A stretch of 47,967 nucleotides of DNA from Campylobacter concisus (GCF_003049085.1 NZ_PIQX01000010.1:1-47967), one strand, 5' to 3'; counted from the first letter of the stretch, positions 1 through 6,690 are shown. Notes: generated by a model not told the origin, from the sequence alone. Numbers and translations: made by a program.

Positions 1-96
1 ATTGGCAATTATTGGGAGAGCTTAAATACTCTTAATCGTTGGGGCGGTAATTTCAAAAGCTTTATTGATGTTCCCCATTTTGAAAGAAATTGTTAA
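1..96 (+). CDS. M15-family peptidase (3' end only)
   Basis: The window opens inside a reading frame in phase with base 1 that ends at TAA 94-96. The 31 visible residues contain YWESL, WGGNFKSF and DVPHFE. This matches the C-terminal zinc-site region of M15 L-alanyl-D-glutamate/D-alanyl-D-alanine endopeptidases, where WGG...D.PHFE includes the final metal-binding His. Such enzymes cut peptidoglycan stem peptides and are common as phage or prophage endolysins, but also occur as ordinary cell-wall enzymes. The rest of the gene lies upstream of the window, so prophage origin cannot be judged. Confidence 0.7.
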   Translation: MGNYWESLNTLNRWGGNFKSFIDVPHFERNC

Positions 97-122
97 ATTC
101 TCTTGACTTCTATCTTAAAATC

Positions 123-162
123 TAAGCTATAAATTTGATTGCTGGATCTGATTTATAGCTTA
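123..162. terminator. 12-bp perfect inverted repeat downstream of the peptidase gene
   Basis: TAAGCTATAAAT (123-134) and ATTTATAGCTTA (151-162) are perfect reverse complements around a 16-nt loop, followed by AATTTTTAT. It probably ends the M15 transcript. The arms are AT-rich and also resemble a regulator site in front of the LysE gene, so an operator role is possible. Confidence 0.5.
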
Positions 163-199
163 AATTTTTATATTTGTTAGCTAAATTTCAAGGCTTTTT

Positions 200-799
200 A
201 TGGACTTCTTGCTCTTTTTCGCCACGCTTGCTCCTATCTCGCTAATGCCAGGCATCAACATGACCTATGCGATGAGTATCGGTATGAGCTTTGGTTATAA
301 GCACTCGCTTATTATGATGACCGGACAGCTTCTTTCGCTTGCTTTCGTGGCATTTTGCTGTATGCTTGGCGCGGGCGCGGTACTTCATCATTTTGAGTAC
401 GCATTTAAGGCGCTAAACATCATTGCAGGGCTTTATATGCTCTATCTTGGCGCGATGCTTCTTTTTGGCAAGGGCGAGCTTAGCGTAACAAACGTCTCAA
501 ATTTACCAAGCAAAAAGCAGATGTTTATAAACGGCCTCATCGTTTGCGTCACAAATCCAAAGGCATGGATATTTTTCTCGGCTTTACTGCCTACATTTTT
601 GGATAAAGACGATCCCTTTAGTCTAACTCGTATGTGCGCGATCGCGGCAACGCTCGTTTTCATCGAGTTTTGCTCGCTAAATATCTACGCACTCGGCGGA
701 GCTATGCTAAAGAAATTTTTACAAACGCACCTAAGGCTACTTGAAATTTGCACCGCCATTATCGTCTGCACGATCGGAGTACTTTTACTTTTTAGATAA
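200..799 (+). CDS. LysE/RhtB-family exporter
   Basis: A 199-residue, strongly hydrophobic protein with about six membrane segments, the usual length for the LysE/RhtB/CadD superfamily of amino-acid and metabolite exporters. The N-terminal segment carries MPGINM, corresponding to the family's PGP-type turn, followed by a GxxxG-rich helix around GMSFGYKHS. Mid-protein ITNPKAW-like wording (VCVTNPKAW) is also typical of the family. The substrate cannot be read from sequence. It stands alone: the next gene has its own promoter at 821-832. Half of its few prolines use CCA, as in the native genes downstream of 7290. Confidence 0.85.
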   Translation: MDFLLFFATLAPISLMPGINMTYAMSIGMSFGYKHSLIMMTGQLLSLAFVAFCCMLGAGAVLHHFEYAFKALNIIAGLYMLYLGAMLLFGKGELSVTNVSNLPSKKQMFINGLIVCVTNPKAWIFFSALLPTFLDKDDPFSLTRMCAIAATLVFIEFCSLNIYALGGAMLKKFLQTHLRLLEICTAIIVCTIGVLLLFR

Positions 800-820
800 A
801 TTTAGCCTCTTTTTATATAG

Positions 821-832
821 CTTGGCTAAAAT
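821..832 (+). promoter_or_regulatory. Extended -10 promoter for the DsrE-like gene
   Basis: CTTGGCTAAAAT ends 41 nt before the ATG at 874. The same TTGGCTAAAAT string precedes leuD and trmL, which supports it as a Campylobacter-type sigma-70 extended -10 lacking a conserved -35. Confidence 0.5.
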
Positions 833-873
833 TTGCCCGGTTTGCACTACATTTTTGGCAAAAGGAGAAAAAG

Positions 874-1233
874 ATGAAAAAATTTCTATTTATACTTACA
901 AATCAACCATACAACGGTACCGACAACGCTTACAACGCATTAAGGCTAGCTAAAACGCTAAAAGAAAAAGGCGAAGAGGTCAGAATTTTTCTAATGAACG
1001 ACGCGGTCGATCTTGCGCGAAATAGCACCAAAAAGCCGGAAAACTACGACGTAGATCTAGTAGCGATGTTAAAAGAGCTTTACGCTAGCGGCGCTATGCT
1101 AAAGGTTTGCGGTAGCTGCCAAACGAGGTGCGGTTTGCATGCGGGAGAGCCTTATTTCGAGGCTGAGGTGAAAGGTAGCATGGATATCTTATCCGAGTGG
1201 GTTAGGCAGTGCGATCAAGCGATGACGTTTTAG
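874..1233 (+). CDS. DsrE/DsrF-like sulfur-relay family protein
   Basis: 119 residues with the DsrE fold pattern: the hydrophobic strand KKFLFILTNQPY, a helix with NALRLAKTLKEKG, the strand VRIFLMNDAV, and a conserved cysteine region CGSCQTRCG (C79, C82, C86) before GL. DsrE-family proteins relay sulfane sulfur through a conserved Cys in TusD-like members, while others are uncharacterised. The three-cysteine cluster is compatible with persulfide or metal handling. AAAGGAG sits 7 nt before the ATG. The gene lies upstream of a DUF4299-like gene with a 19-nt gap, so the two may be co-transcribed. A sulfur role is family inference only. Confidence 0.8.
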   Translation: MKKFLFILTNQPYNGTDNAYNALRLAKTLKEKGEEVRIFLMNDAVDLARNSTKKPENYDVDLVAMLKELYASGAMLKVCGSCQTRCGLHAGEPYFEAEVKGSMDILSEWVRQCDQAMTF

Positions 1234-1252
1234 AGTAGGCAAAAGAGAATTT

Positions 1253-2149
1253 ATGAGCGTAACATTTAAGGTAAAAAATAAAAAGAAGCTTTTGGGCGGA
1301 TATGAAAAGGCGCTAAGCGAGCGTGAAATTTCAGAGTTTATAGAGGGATTTTGCTTTTTTAATAGCCAAAACGACGAGCCGAGCGAGCTTTCGCTAAACG
1401 AAAACGTGATGATTGCTGGCGTATGGCAAAAGAGCGCTCGCGGCTTTGAACTAAGCTACGAAAACGGCAAATATATCGTTCGAGTCTGCACTCCAAGCGG
1501 CGTTGGCGACTGGCAGACGGCGATTTTGTTTCTTTCTAAAATTTCAGCCAAAACCGGCTCGAAAATAGAGTGCGACAACGAGGAAATTTACGATAGCGAG
1601 CAAATTTTAAAATTTGATTATGAAGCCGACATAATGTGGGGACTTGAAGCGTTAAAAGACGCAAAAGAGAAAAATCAAATGCTTTATATCTCTGGCCTGG
1701 AGCGCGACGTGGCGTTTGACGCGGTTATGATAGATGAAATTTTTGTAAGCGCTAGCCCTGAGGCTAAATTTGATGAGATGATGAGGCGGGTGCAGTATCT
1801 TGACGCTTATAGCGCAAGAGAGAATTTATACGAAGATAAAGACGGCAACGAAATTTTTGGCGCATATACGCTTAGCGAAAATTTACCGACTATCTTGCCT
1901 TACGCTCCCTCTCCGTCGTGGCAGGCGCAAGAAGTTCTAGGAGAGTGCAAGGTCTCTCGCTGGATACTTACGCTAGTAGTCGGCGTAGACGATAAGGACG
2001 CGCACGTGCTCGGCGAATGCGAATATGGCGCTTTTATGGTAAATCTGCCAAAAGAAAAATATCGCTTCATAGACGCTGCAAATATACTGGTTGAGCCGCT
2101 TAGCGAAGAAGAGATGAGAGAAATTTTTAAAAAGGCAAATGAAGCTTAA
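1253..2149 (+). CDS. DUF4299-like protein
   Basis: 298 residues, acidic, with no signal peptide or membrane segment. The N-terminus MSVTFKVKNKKKLLGG and the overall length fit my recollection of the DUF4299 family of Firmicutes and Campylobacter, whose function is unknown. It contains GDWQTAILFLSKISAKTG and a C-terminal acidic tail. The start ATG follows an AAGAGAA purine run. It is probably in one transcript with the DsrE-like gene. Codon use is mixed: prolines are mostly CCG, CCT and CCC, with only two CCA. Confidence 0.6.
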   Translation: MSVTFKVKNKKKLLGGYEKALSEREISEFIEGFCFFNSQNDEPSELSLNENVMIAGVWQKSARGFELSYENGKYIVRVCTPSGVGDWQTAILFLSKISAKTGSKIECDNEEIYDSEQILKFDYEADIMWGLEALKDAKEKNQMLYISGLERDVAFDAVMIDEIFVSASPEAKFDEMMRRVQYLDAYSARENLYEDKDGNEIFGAYTLSENLPTILPYAPSPSWQAQEVLGECKVSRWILTLVVGVDDKDAHVLGECEYGAFMVNLPKEKYRFIDAANILVEPLSEEEMREIFKKANEA

Positions 2150-2331
2150 GTTAATAAACTGCCGAAATGAAAATTCGCCTCAGGCTTGCTTAAAAATTTA
2201 AGTCGGTTTCAAGCGCGGGTTTAAACTCGTAAAAGCTAGGATTTTACCGGTATTGTCGCTTTTGGGGCTAAATTATGCGAAATTTTAACCTAAACTAATC
2301 TAGGCTTTGCGTGATTTAAAAAAGGATAAAA

Positions 2332-3183
2332 ATGAAAATTTTAAAAACTATTTTAGCGGCGGCATCGGCGGTTTGCTATCTAAACTCGGCCGTTTTACCG
2401 CAAAGCGACTGGAGCAAAAGAGAGCTAAAAGGCGAGGTCAAAAGTATGACGGCTACGGAGTATGAATACTCTATGGACGGCTTGGGCGCGCTAGAAAATA
2501 CGCGCGTAAAGCGGACGGAGTTTAACGAAAACGGCTATATAGTGCAAGAAACCGAGCATATAAACGGCGCGCCAAACAGCTCGGTTTTGTTTGAGTACGG
2601 CAAAGACGGGCTAGTGCGCAAAAAATATCAAGATAGCGCCGTTTATCTCTACGAATACGAATTTGACGGCGAAAATTTAGTCGCGACGGCCAAAGAGCAG
2701 CATGTGGAGGATAAATTTTACCCACGCACGGAGAAAACCACTTACGGCAAGGACGGCAAAATGATCGCCCGGGCGGCGTATTCGGGCGGGACGCTAGTGA
2801 CGGACGATAGCTACGTCTACGACGAAAAGGGCGTTTTAACGCGGATAGAAAATAATATGGAGCTGCGCCACGGCATAGAGATAAGCTTCGAACGCAAGCC
2901 AAACGGCGAATACGAAAAAATCACGCAAGCCCCAAACTCAAAATGGGTCTATTACTACGCCGCAAACGGCGACGAGATGGAGTATACGTCGGTAAATTAC
3001 TTCGGCTCCGAGGCAAAAATCTGGCAAATATTGCAGTTTAAAGATATAACGAGGGACGAGCGAGGAAATTTGACGCGTAAAACCTCGGTCAAATTTAAGC
3101 CCGCGGACAAATACTACGAAAACGGCGACATAACGGAAATCGGCCTATATAAAAAGCTAGAAATTAGCTACGAATACTACTAA
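2332..3183 (+). CDS. Secreted YD/RHS-repeat-like hypothetical protein
   Basis: 283 residues with an N-terminal signal peptide (KILKTILAAASAVCYLNSA, likely cleaved near residue 19-20). The mature part has loosely repeating beta-strand units, each ending in a turn such as NENGY, GKDGL, GKDGK, DEKGV and DERGN, preceded by tyrosine-rich strands (YEYEF, SYVYDE). This resembles the YD/RHS or MORN-like repeats of exported proteins in Bacteroidetes and epsilonproteobacteria, but it is far too short to be an RHS toxin. No catalytic motif is visible. It is a lone gene with RBS AAAGGA before the ATG. The 182 nt upstream hold no recognisable gene. Confidence 0.6.
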   Translation: MKILKTILAAASAVCYLNSAVLPQSDWSKRELKGEVKSMTATEYEYSMDGLGALENTRVKRTEFNENGYIVQETEHINGAPNSSVLFEYGKDGLVRKKYQDSAVYLYEYEFDGENLVATAKEQHVEDKFYPRTEKTTYGKDGKMIARAAYSGGTLVTDDSYVYDEKGVLTRIENNMELRHGIEISFERKPNGEYEKITQAPNSKWVYYYAANGDEMEYTSVNYFGSEAKIWQILQFKDITRDERGNLTRKTSVKFKPADKYYENGDITEIGLYKKLEISYEYY

Positions 3184-3203
3184 AGTGAATTTTTGAGCTA
3201 AGG

Positions 3204-4163
3204 CTATTTTTCCGAAAAAATTTCGCCGTTTATTATAGATTTAACCGTTAAAAACCCGACTATCAAAATCGAAGCGACTAGAGCCGTAAAAGCGCCGACG
3301 CCTAAAACTAAATAAAAATCGCTTTGCGTAATTTCGTAAGCTTTTAAAAACGCTATAGAGCTAGCGGCCGTCGGGAAGGTAAAAGCCCACCACGATAGGG
3401 CAAATTTGAGTTTAATAAATCTTTTATACGAAAAAAGTATAAGCGCCGCGAAAAATACGTTTATATTAAGTAGTATCGCCGCAAAAGCGTCGAATCGCTC
3501 GGTTAATTTTACGTATCCCAAAAACGCCATAGCCGGCGGCGCTAGCGTAATGACTAGCGTCGGGACGAATTTGTCGGCTAACTTATCGCAAAAAACTAAC
3601 CTATAAAATATAACGGCGAATAAAATAATCCAGAAAAATAACCCCAAACTAAAATAATACCAGATCGCTTGAGATTTTTCGGCTATGATCGGGATTAGCA
3701 AGTTGCCCACTACGGGGATAAACCATGCCGGATTTAGCGTCGCGATATCGAATTTTTCGTCGATCCAAAAAGAAATTACGTAAAGCGTAAAAATCGTTTG
3801 CAAGCCTAAAGCCGCGTAAAAAAGCGAGTAGTATAGTCGCGGCGCGTCTTTGTAGGCTAGAGCTAAAAGAAAAAGCGAGATGATAAATCCGCCGAAAAAA
3901 TTTATCCTTATAGGGTGCGAAAATTCGGCCTTTACTTCTTCTTTAAATTTTAAAAGCTTAAAGAGGTAAAACGCCGAAAGTAGGCAAAATACCGTGCAGT
4001 CTAGCGTTCTAAGCGCCGAGAATATCTCGCTCGGTAAATCAAATATTTCGCTTAGTTTCTTATAAGCCGCGCAAAGCCCTCCAAGCCCCATAGTACCGGC
4101 GAAAAGCATAATCGGCAGCGATTTTATTTTGCTTTGCGAGTCGTTTTTCTTAACATCGTGCAT
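3204..4163 (-). CDS. SLAC1/TDT-family (TehA-like) anion transporter
   Basis: 319 residues with about ten hydrophobic segments, a normal length for the tellurite-resistance/dicarboxylate transporter (TDT) family that includes TehA and SLAC1 anion channels. Fold features include the N-terminal LPIMLFAGTMGLGGLCAAY and NPAWFIPVVGNLLIPI, matching the family's P-V-G-N-L signature. In this family the sulfite exporter Ssu1 and anion channels are known, so sulfite or another small anion is plausible beside a sulfide-oxidising flavoprotein. It is divergent from the Crp/Fnr gene and shares an 83-nt promoter region containing the proposed operator. None of its roughly eleven proline codons is CCA. Confidence 0.85.
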   Translation of the reverse strand: MHDVKKNDSQSKIKSLPIMLFAGTMGLGGLCAAYKKLSEIFDLPSEIFSALRTLDCTVFCLLSAFYLFKLLKFKEEVKAEFSHPIRINFFGGFIISLFLLALAYKDAPRLYYSLFYAALGLQTIFTLYVISFWIDEKFDIATLNPAWFIPVVGNLLIPIIAEKSQAIWYYFSLGLFFWIILFAVIFYRLVFCDKLADKFVPTLVITLAPPAMAFLGYVKLTERFDAFAAILLNINVFFAALILFSYKRFIKLKFALSWWAFTFPTAASSIAFLKAYEITQSDFYLVLGVGAFTALVASILIVGFLTVKSIINGEIFSEK

Positions 4164-4186
4164 TGTTTTTCTTTTCGTATTAAATT

Positions 4187-4204
4187 TTTATGCAATATTA
4201 CCTA
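4187..4204 (-). promoter_or_regulatory. Proposed promoter of the SLAC1 gene (TAGGTA / CATAAA block)
   Basis: On the minus strand this reads TAGGTA-N6-CATAAA, with N6 = ATATTG. The same block, TAGGTA-GCATTT-CATAAA, occurs in front of the flavoprotein gene at 4938-4955. In both places it lies at the same distance from an inverted repeat: TAGGTA begins 25 nt and CATAAA 37 nt from the operator centre. This is seen directly; the promoter role is inferred. Confidence 0.6.
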
Positions 4205-4208
4205 TAAT
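4203..4208 (+). promoter_or_regulatory. -10 box of the Crp/Fnr gene
   Basis: A consensus TATAAT lies 38 nt before the ATG at 4247, which puts the transcript start near 4215. The inverted repeat at 4223-4235 would then fall just downstream of the start, an arrangement that suits autorepression. Confidence 0.6.
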
Positions 4209-4222
4209 AAGGTTAAATTTTT

Positions 4223-4235
4223 GTAACGAAGTCAC
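4223..4235. promoter_or_regulatory. Proposed Crp/Fnr operator, copy 1
   Basis: GTAAC-GAA-GTCAC, an inverted repeat with one mismatch to the perfect copy GTAAC-TTT-GTTAC at 4907-4919. It lies in the shared region between the transporter gene and the regulator gene. Confidence 0.6.
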
Positions 4236-4246
4236 GAAAGGGCAAA

Positions 4247-4891
4247 ATGCTAAGCGAAGAGTTAAAAGAAATTTTGCGCGAGAGGTTTACGAATAATTTC
4301 GATCTAGCAAGCGAGGATCTAAATGCGATCTTTGCTAACGCGTATCTAAAAACCGTAAAAAAGGGCGATATATTTTACTCCGGAAACGATTGCTTCGGAT
4401 TTATCCTTATACTAAAAGGCGTTTTAAGGGCGTTCGTATCGTCTAACGCAAAGGAAATAACGATATTTAGGCTAACTAAAGACGAGAGTTGCGTGCTGTG
4501 CGATACGTGTTCTATAAATTCGCTAGAAAATAAAGTAAGCGTCGAAATCGAGCAAGATAGCGAGATTATCGTTATTCCGGCGCGAATTTACAAACCTCTT
4601 AAAGAAAAATATCCGAGCGTTTTAAATTTTACTCTAAAAATCGTAGCCGATCGGTTTGCCAGAACGATAAACGTTATGGAACAGGCTTTGTTTTCGCCGC
4701 TTTCGGCGCGGATTATGAATTTTTTATCCCAAAGCATCGAAAATCTAAACGAAAATTTTATAAAAATAACGCACGAAGAGCTGGCGAATCATCTAGGAAG
4801 CGCTAGAGAAGCGGTATCTAGGGTACTTAAAGAGCTTGAGAGAAGCGGGCAAATAACGCAAAGCCGCGGCGAAATAAGGCTAGTTTCTTAA
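4247..4891 (+). CDS. Crp/Fnr-family regulator with C-X2-C-X2-C cluster
   Basis: 214 residues: an N-terminal cyclic-nucleotide-type beta barrel (about 15-110) with KKGDIFYSG and ILILKGVLRAFVSS, a dimerisation helix (about 118-150), and a winged helix with THEELANHLGSAREAVSRVL (175-194) as the recognition motif. Cysteines are C49 plus C82, C85 and C88 in ESCVLCDTCS, placed where related regulators carry a CVLSASCVL-type motif. There is no Fnr-type N-terminal Fe-S cysteine set. Thiol, persulfide or redox sensing is inferred from these cysteines and from the adjoining flavoprotein. It probably controls the two flanking promoters through the GTAAC repeats and its own promoter. Confidence 0.88.
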   Translation: MLSEELKEILRERFTNNFDLASEDLNAIFANAYLKTVKKGDIFYSGNDCFGFILILKGVLRAFVSSNAKEITIFRLTKDESCVLCDTCSINSLENKVSVEIEQDSEIIVIPARIYKPLKEKYPSVLNFTLKIVADRFARTINVMEQALFSPLSARIMNFLSQSIENLNENFIKITHEELANHLGSAREAVSRVLKELERSGQITQSRGEIRLVS

Positions 4892-4906
4892 AATTCTCGT
4901 TTTAAG

Positions 4907-4919
4907 GTAACTTTGTTAC
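4907..4919. promoter_or_regulatory. Proposed Crp/Fnr operator, copy 2 (perfect)
   Basis: GTAAC-TTT-GTTAC, a perfect 5+3+5 inverted repeat 57 nt before the flavoprotein ATG. The copy at 4223-4235 differs at one arm position. It sits upstream of the CATAAA hexamer, a position that fits activation. Confidence 0.65.
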
Positions 4920-4937
4920 GGAGAGAGCGGCCTTTTT

Positions 4938-4955
4938 TAGGTAGCATTTCATAAA
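4938..4955 (+). promoter_or_regulatory. Proposed promoter of the SQR-like operon (TAGGTA / CATAAA block)
   Basis: TAGGTA (4938-4943) and CATAAA (4950-4955) repeat the block found before the divergent SLAC1 gene, at the same spacing from the operator centre (25 and 37 nt). The RBS AAAAGGAG follows at 4963-4970. Confidence 0.6.
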
Positions 4956-4975
4956 CTCGTTTAAAAGGAGAATTT

Positions 4976-6313
4976 ATGAAAGGACTGCAAAGAAGAGACG
5001 CTTTAAAGCTAATGGGGGCCGCGGGACTAGCCGCGAGTATGAGCGGTTGCTCGGCAACGGGCGGCGAAAACGACGATATAAATTCTAAAATCGTCATAAT
5101 GGGCGCGGGACTTAGCGGTATCGCGTTGGCGGCTAAACTTAGAAGAGATATGCCTAACGCCAAGGTAATTCTCGTGGATAAAGACGAGAAATTTTACTAT
5201 CAGCCGGGCTTTACGCTAATCGCCGTCGGAATTTACGAAGCTAGCGACGTCGTTTACGAAAAAGCGGATTATATCCCGCAAGGAACCGAGTGGATACGCA
5301 AAAACGTATCGGAGATAAAGCCCGAAGCCAATCTACTCGTCTTAGACGACGGGAGCGAGCTGGGGTATGATTATCTAATCGTAGCAAGCGGCGTGGAATA
5401 CGACTTTGAAGCCGTTAAGGGGCTGAGCTTAGAGGATATTAACGATACGAGCGGCAACATATCCTCCGTCTACACTCTACAAGGCGCCGTAAAGAGCAAC
5501 GAGCTGATGAAAAAATTCTCTCAAAACGGCGGCGCGGCTGTATTTTGCGATCAAAAAACCCCGATGAAATGCAGCGGCGCTAATAAAAAAGTAACATGCA
5601 TGAGCGAAGATAGGCTGAGGTTGGCCGGCAACCGCGATAAAGGCAGCGTTAATCTTTACGTCGGCGGCGGCAAGCTTTTCGGCGATCCGACTTATGCCGC
5701 GGCGATGACTCAAATAATGATAAAAAGAAAGATAAAATTTAATCTTCGCCACCAAATCGTAGCCGTCGATAAAAGCTCAAATACCGCTACTTTCGAGTTT
5801 TGGACGGCGTATAGACAAAACGGCGAAGATAAAATCGCGTCCGAGCTAATCGACGTAAAATACGACTGGCTTCACCTGCCGCCTAAGCAAAAAGGAAGCG
5901 AAATTTTAGCTCGCGCCGGCCTAACTAAAGAGGGCGACAAGCTAAATTTCCTAGCCGTCGATAAATACAGCCTGCAAAGTACAAAATTTAAAAATATATT
6001 CGGTATCGGCGATATTTGCGGATTTGCGTCCGGCAAAACGGGGGCTAGCGTTAGGAAAATGTATCCGATCTTAGCTAAAAATTTAGCCGATACGATAAAA
6101 GGACGAGAACCTAGCGAGAAATTTACCGGATATACGGCTTGCCCTTTTATCACCAAATACGGCAAGGCCATAATGGTAGAGTTCGACTGGGAGGGAACGG
6201 CTCCGACGTTAGAGTGCTTCGGCGCTACCAGAGAGAGCTACATGAGTTGGCTGGTTAAAATTTACGGATTTAAACCTATGGTTATGAACGGAATGCTAAA
6301 AGCTTTGGCTTAA
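4976..6313 (+). CDS. Tat-exported sulfide:quinone-oxidoreductase-like FAD protein
   Basis: 445 residues. The N-terminus has RRDALKLMGAAGLAASMSGC: a twin-arginine signal (R6, R7) ending in a lipobox Cys (C25). The FAD/Rossmann site is GAGLSGIALAAKL (43-55). YYQPGFTLIAVG and the C-terminal GIGDICGFASGKTGASVRK are typical of sulfide:quinone oxidoreductases and flavocytochrome-c sulfide dehydrogenase relatives, which oxidise sulfide to sulfane sulfur and pass electrons to quinone. C199 (TPMKCSGA) and C348 (GDICGF) are where SQRs place their redox cysteines; C191 and C208 are extra. Ordinary SQRs lack a signal peptide, so periplasmic anchoring is unusual. It heads an operon with two DUF2892 genes. 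None of its 13 prolines uses CCA. Confidence 0.85.
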   Translation: MKGLQRRDALKLMGAAGLAASMSGCSATGGENDDINSKIVIMGAGLSGIALAAKLRRDMPNAKVILVDKDEKFYYQPGFTLIAVGIYEASDVVYEKADYIPQGTEWIRKNVSEIKPEANLLVLDDGSELGYDYLIVASGVEYDFEAVKGLSLEDINDTSGNISSVYTLQGAVKSNELMKKFSQNGGAAVFCDQKTPMKCSGANKKVTCMSEDRLRLAGNRDKGSVNLYVGGGKLFGDPTYAAAMTQIMIKRKIKFNLRHQIVAVDKSSNTATFEFWTAYRQNGEDKIASELIDVKYDWLHLPPKQKGSEILARAGLTKEGDKLNFLAVDKYSLQSTKFKNIFGIGDICGFASGKTGASVRKMYPILAKNLADTIKGREPSEKFTGYTACPFITKYGKAIMVEFDWEGTAPTLECFGATRESYMSWLVKIYGFKPMVMNGMLKALA

Positions 6314-6323
6314 AGGAGATAAA

Positions 6324-6485
6324 ATGAGCGTTTTAGATAAAACTATACGTTTGATTATAGCGGCGATTTGGTTTTTTATTTTCGGATTTATTTGCGACTG
6401 CTGGTTGTGGACGGTCGGGCTAATTCCGCTTTTAACGGGATATTACGGCTACTGCCCGCTTTATAAAATTTTTAAGAAAAGGTAA
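6324..6485 (+). CDS. Small DUF2892 (YgaP transmembrane-type) membrane protein 1
   Basis: 53 residues encoded from ATG 6324, preceded by AAAGGAG, 10 nt after the flavoprotein stop. Two membrane helices flank the turn GLIPLLTGYYGYCPLY, which is the diagnostic end of the DUF2892 domain (LGL.PL.TG..G.CPLY). In YgaP this domain anchors a rhodanese sulfurtransferase, and stand-alone copies commonly sit in sulfur-metabolism operons. There are three cysteines (CDC and CPLY). It is probably translated with the flavoprotein and the next gene. Function beyond membrane anchoring or sulfur association is unknown. Confidence 0.8.
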   Translation: MSVLDKTIRLIIAAIWFFIFGFICDCWLWTVGLIPLLTGYYGYCPLYKIFKKR

Positions 6486-6489
6486 AAAT

Positions 6490-6672
6490 ATGGTAAGCAC
6501 CAAAAGTAGAATCATTAGAGTGGCATTAGGGCTAGTTTTTATGGCGGCAGTTTGGTATTTTTACGAGAGCTACTGGGCGTTAATCGGGTTAATCCCGATT
6601 ATCGTCGGCGTTACGGGTTTTTGTCCTGCGTGTAAATTCTTAGGCAGGTGTTCTTTAAATTTAAAAAAATAA
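6490..6672 (+). CDS. Small DUF2892 membrane protein 2
   Basis: 60 residues, starting 4 nt after the previous gene. It is a second DUF2892 copy: RIIRVALGLVFMAAVWYFY, then GLIPIIVGVTGFCPACKFLG, with a CPAC pair and a further Cys (GRC). It is paralogous to the preceding 53-residue protein but carries an added CXXC-type motif that could bind metal or form a disulfide. The stop codon runs directly into the A10-G10 tract and hairpin that close the operon. Confidence 0.8.
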   Translation: MVSTKSRIIRVALGLVFMAAVWYFYESYWALIGLIPIIVGVTGFCPACKFLGRCSLNLKK

Positions 6673-6690
6673 AAAAAAAAGGGGGGGGGG
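6671..6690. repeat. A10-G10 homopolymer tract
   Basis: Ten A (6671-6680) are followed by ten G (6681-6690) immediately after the second DUF2892 stop. Long G tracts are hypermutable by slipped-strand mispairing in Campylobacter and are the usual basis of phase variation there. This one is intergenic, 117 nt before the leuD start. The exact count may also be a sequencing artefact. Confidence 0.85.

Noticed and set aside
2522-2902. 126-codon minus-strand open frame inside the YD-like gene
   Set aside because: Very Arg/Pro/Ser-rich with no RBS; a shadow of the plus-strand gene's codon bias.
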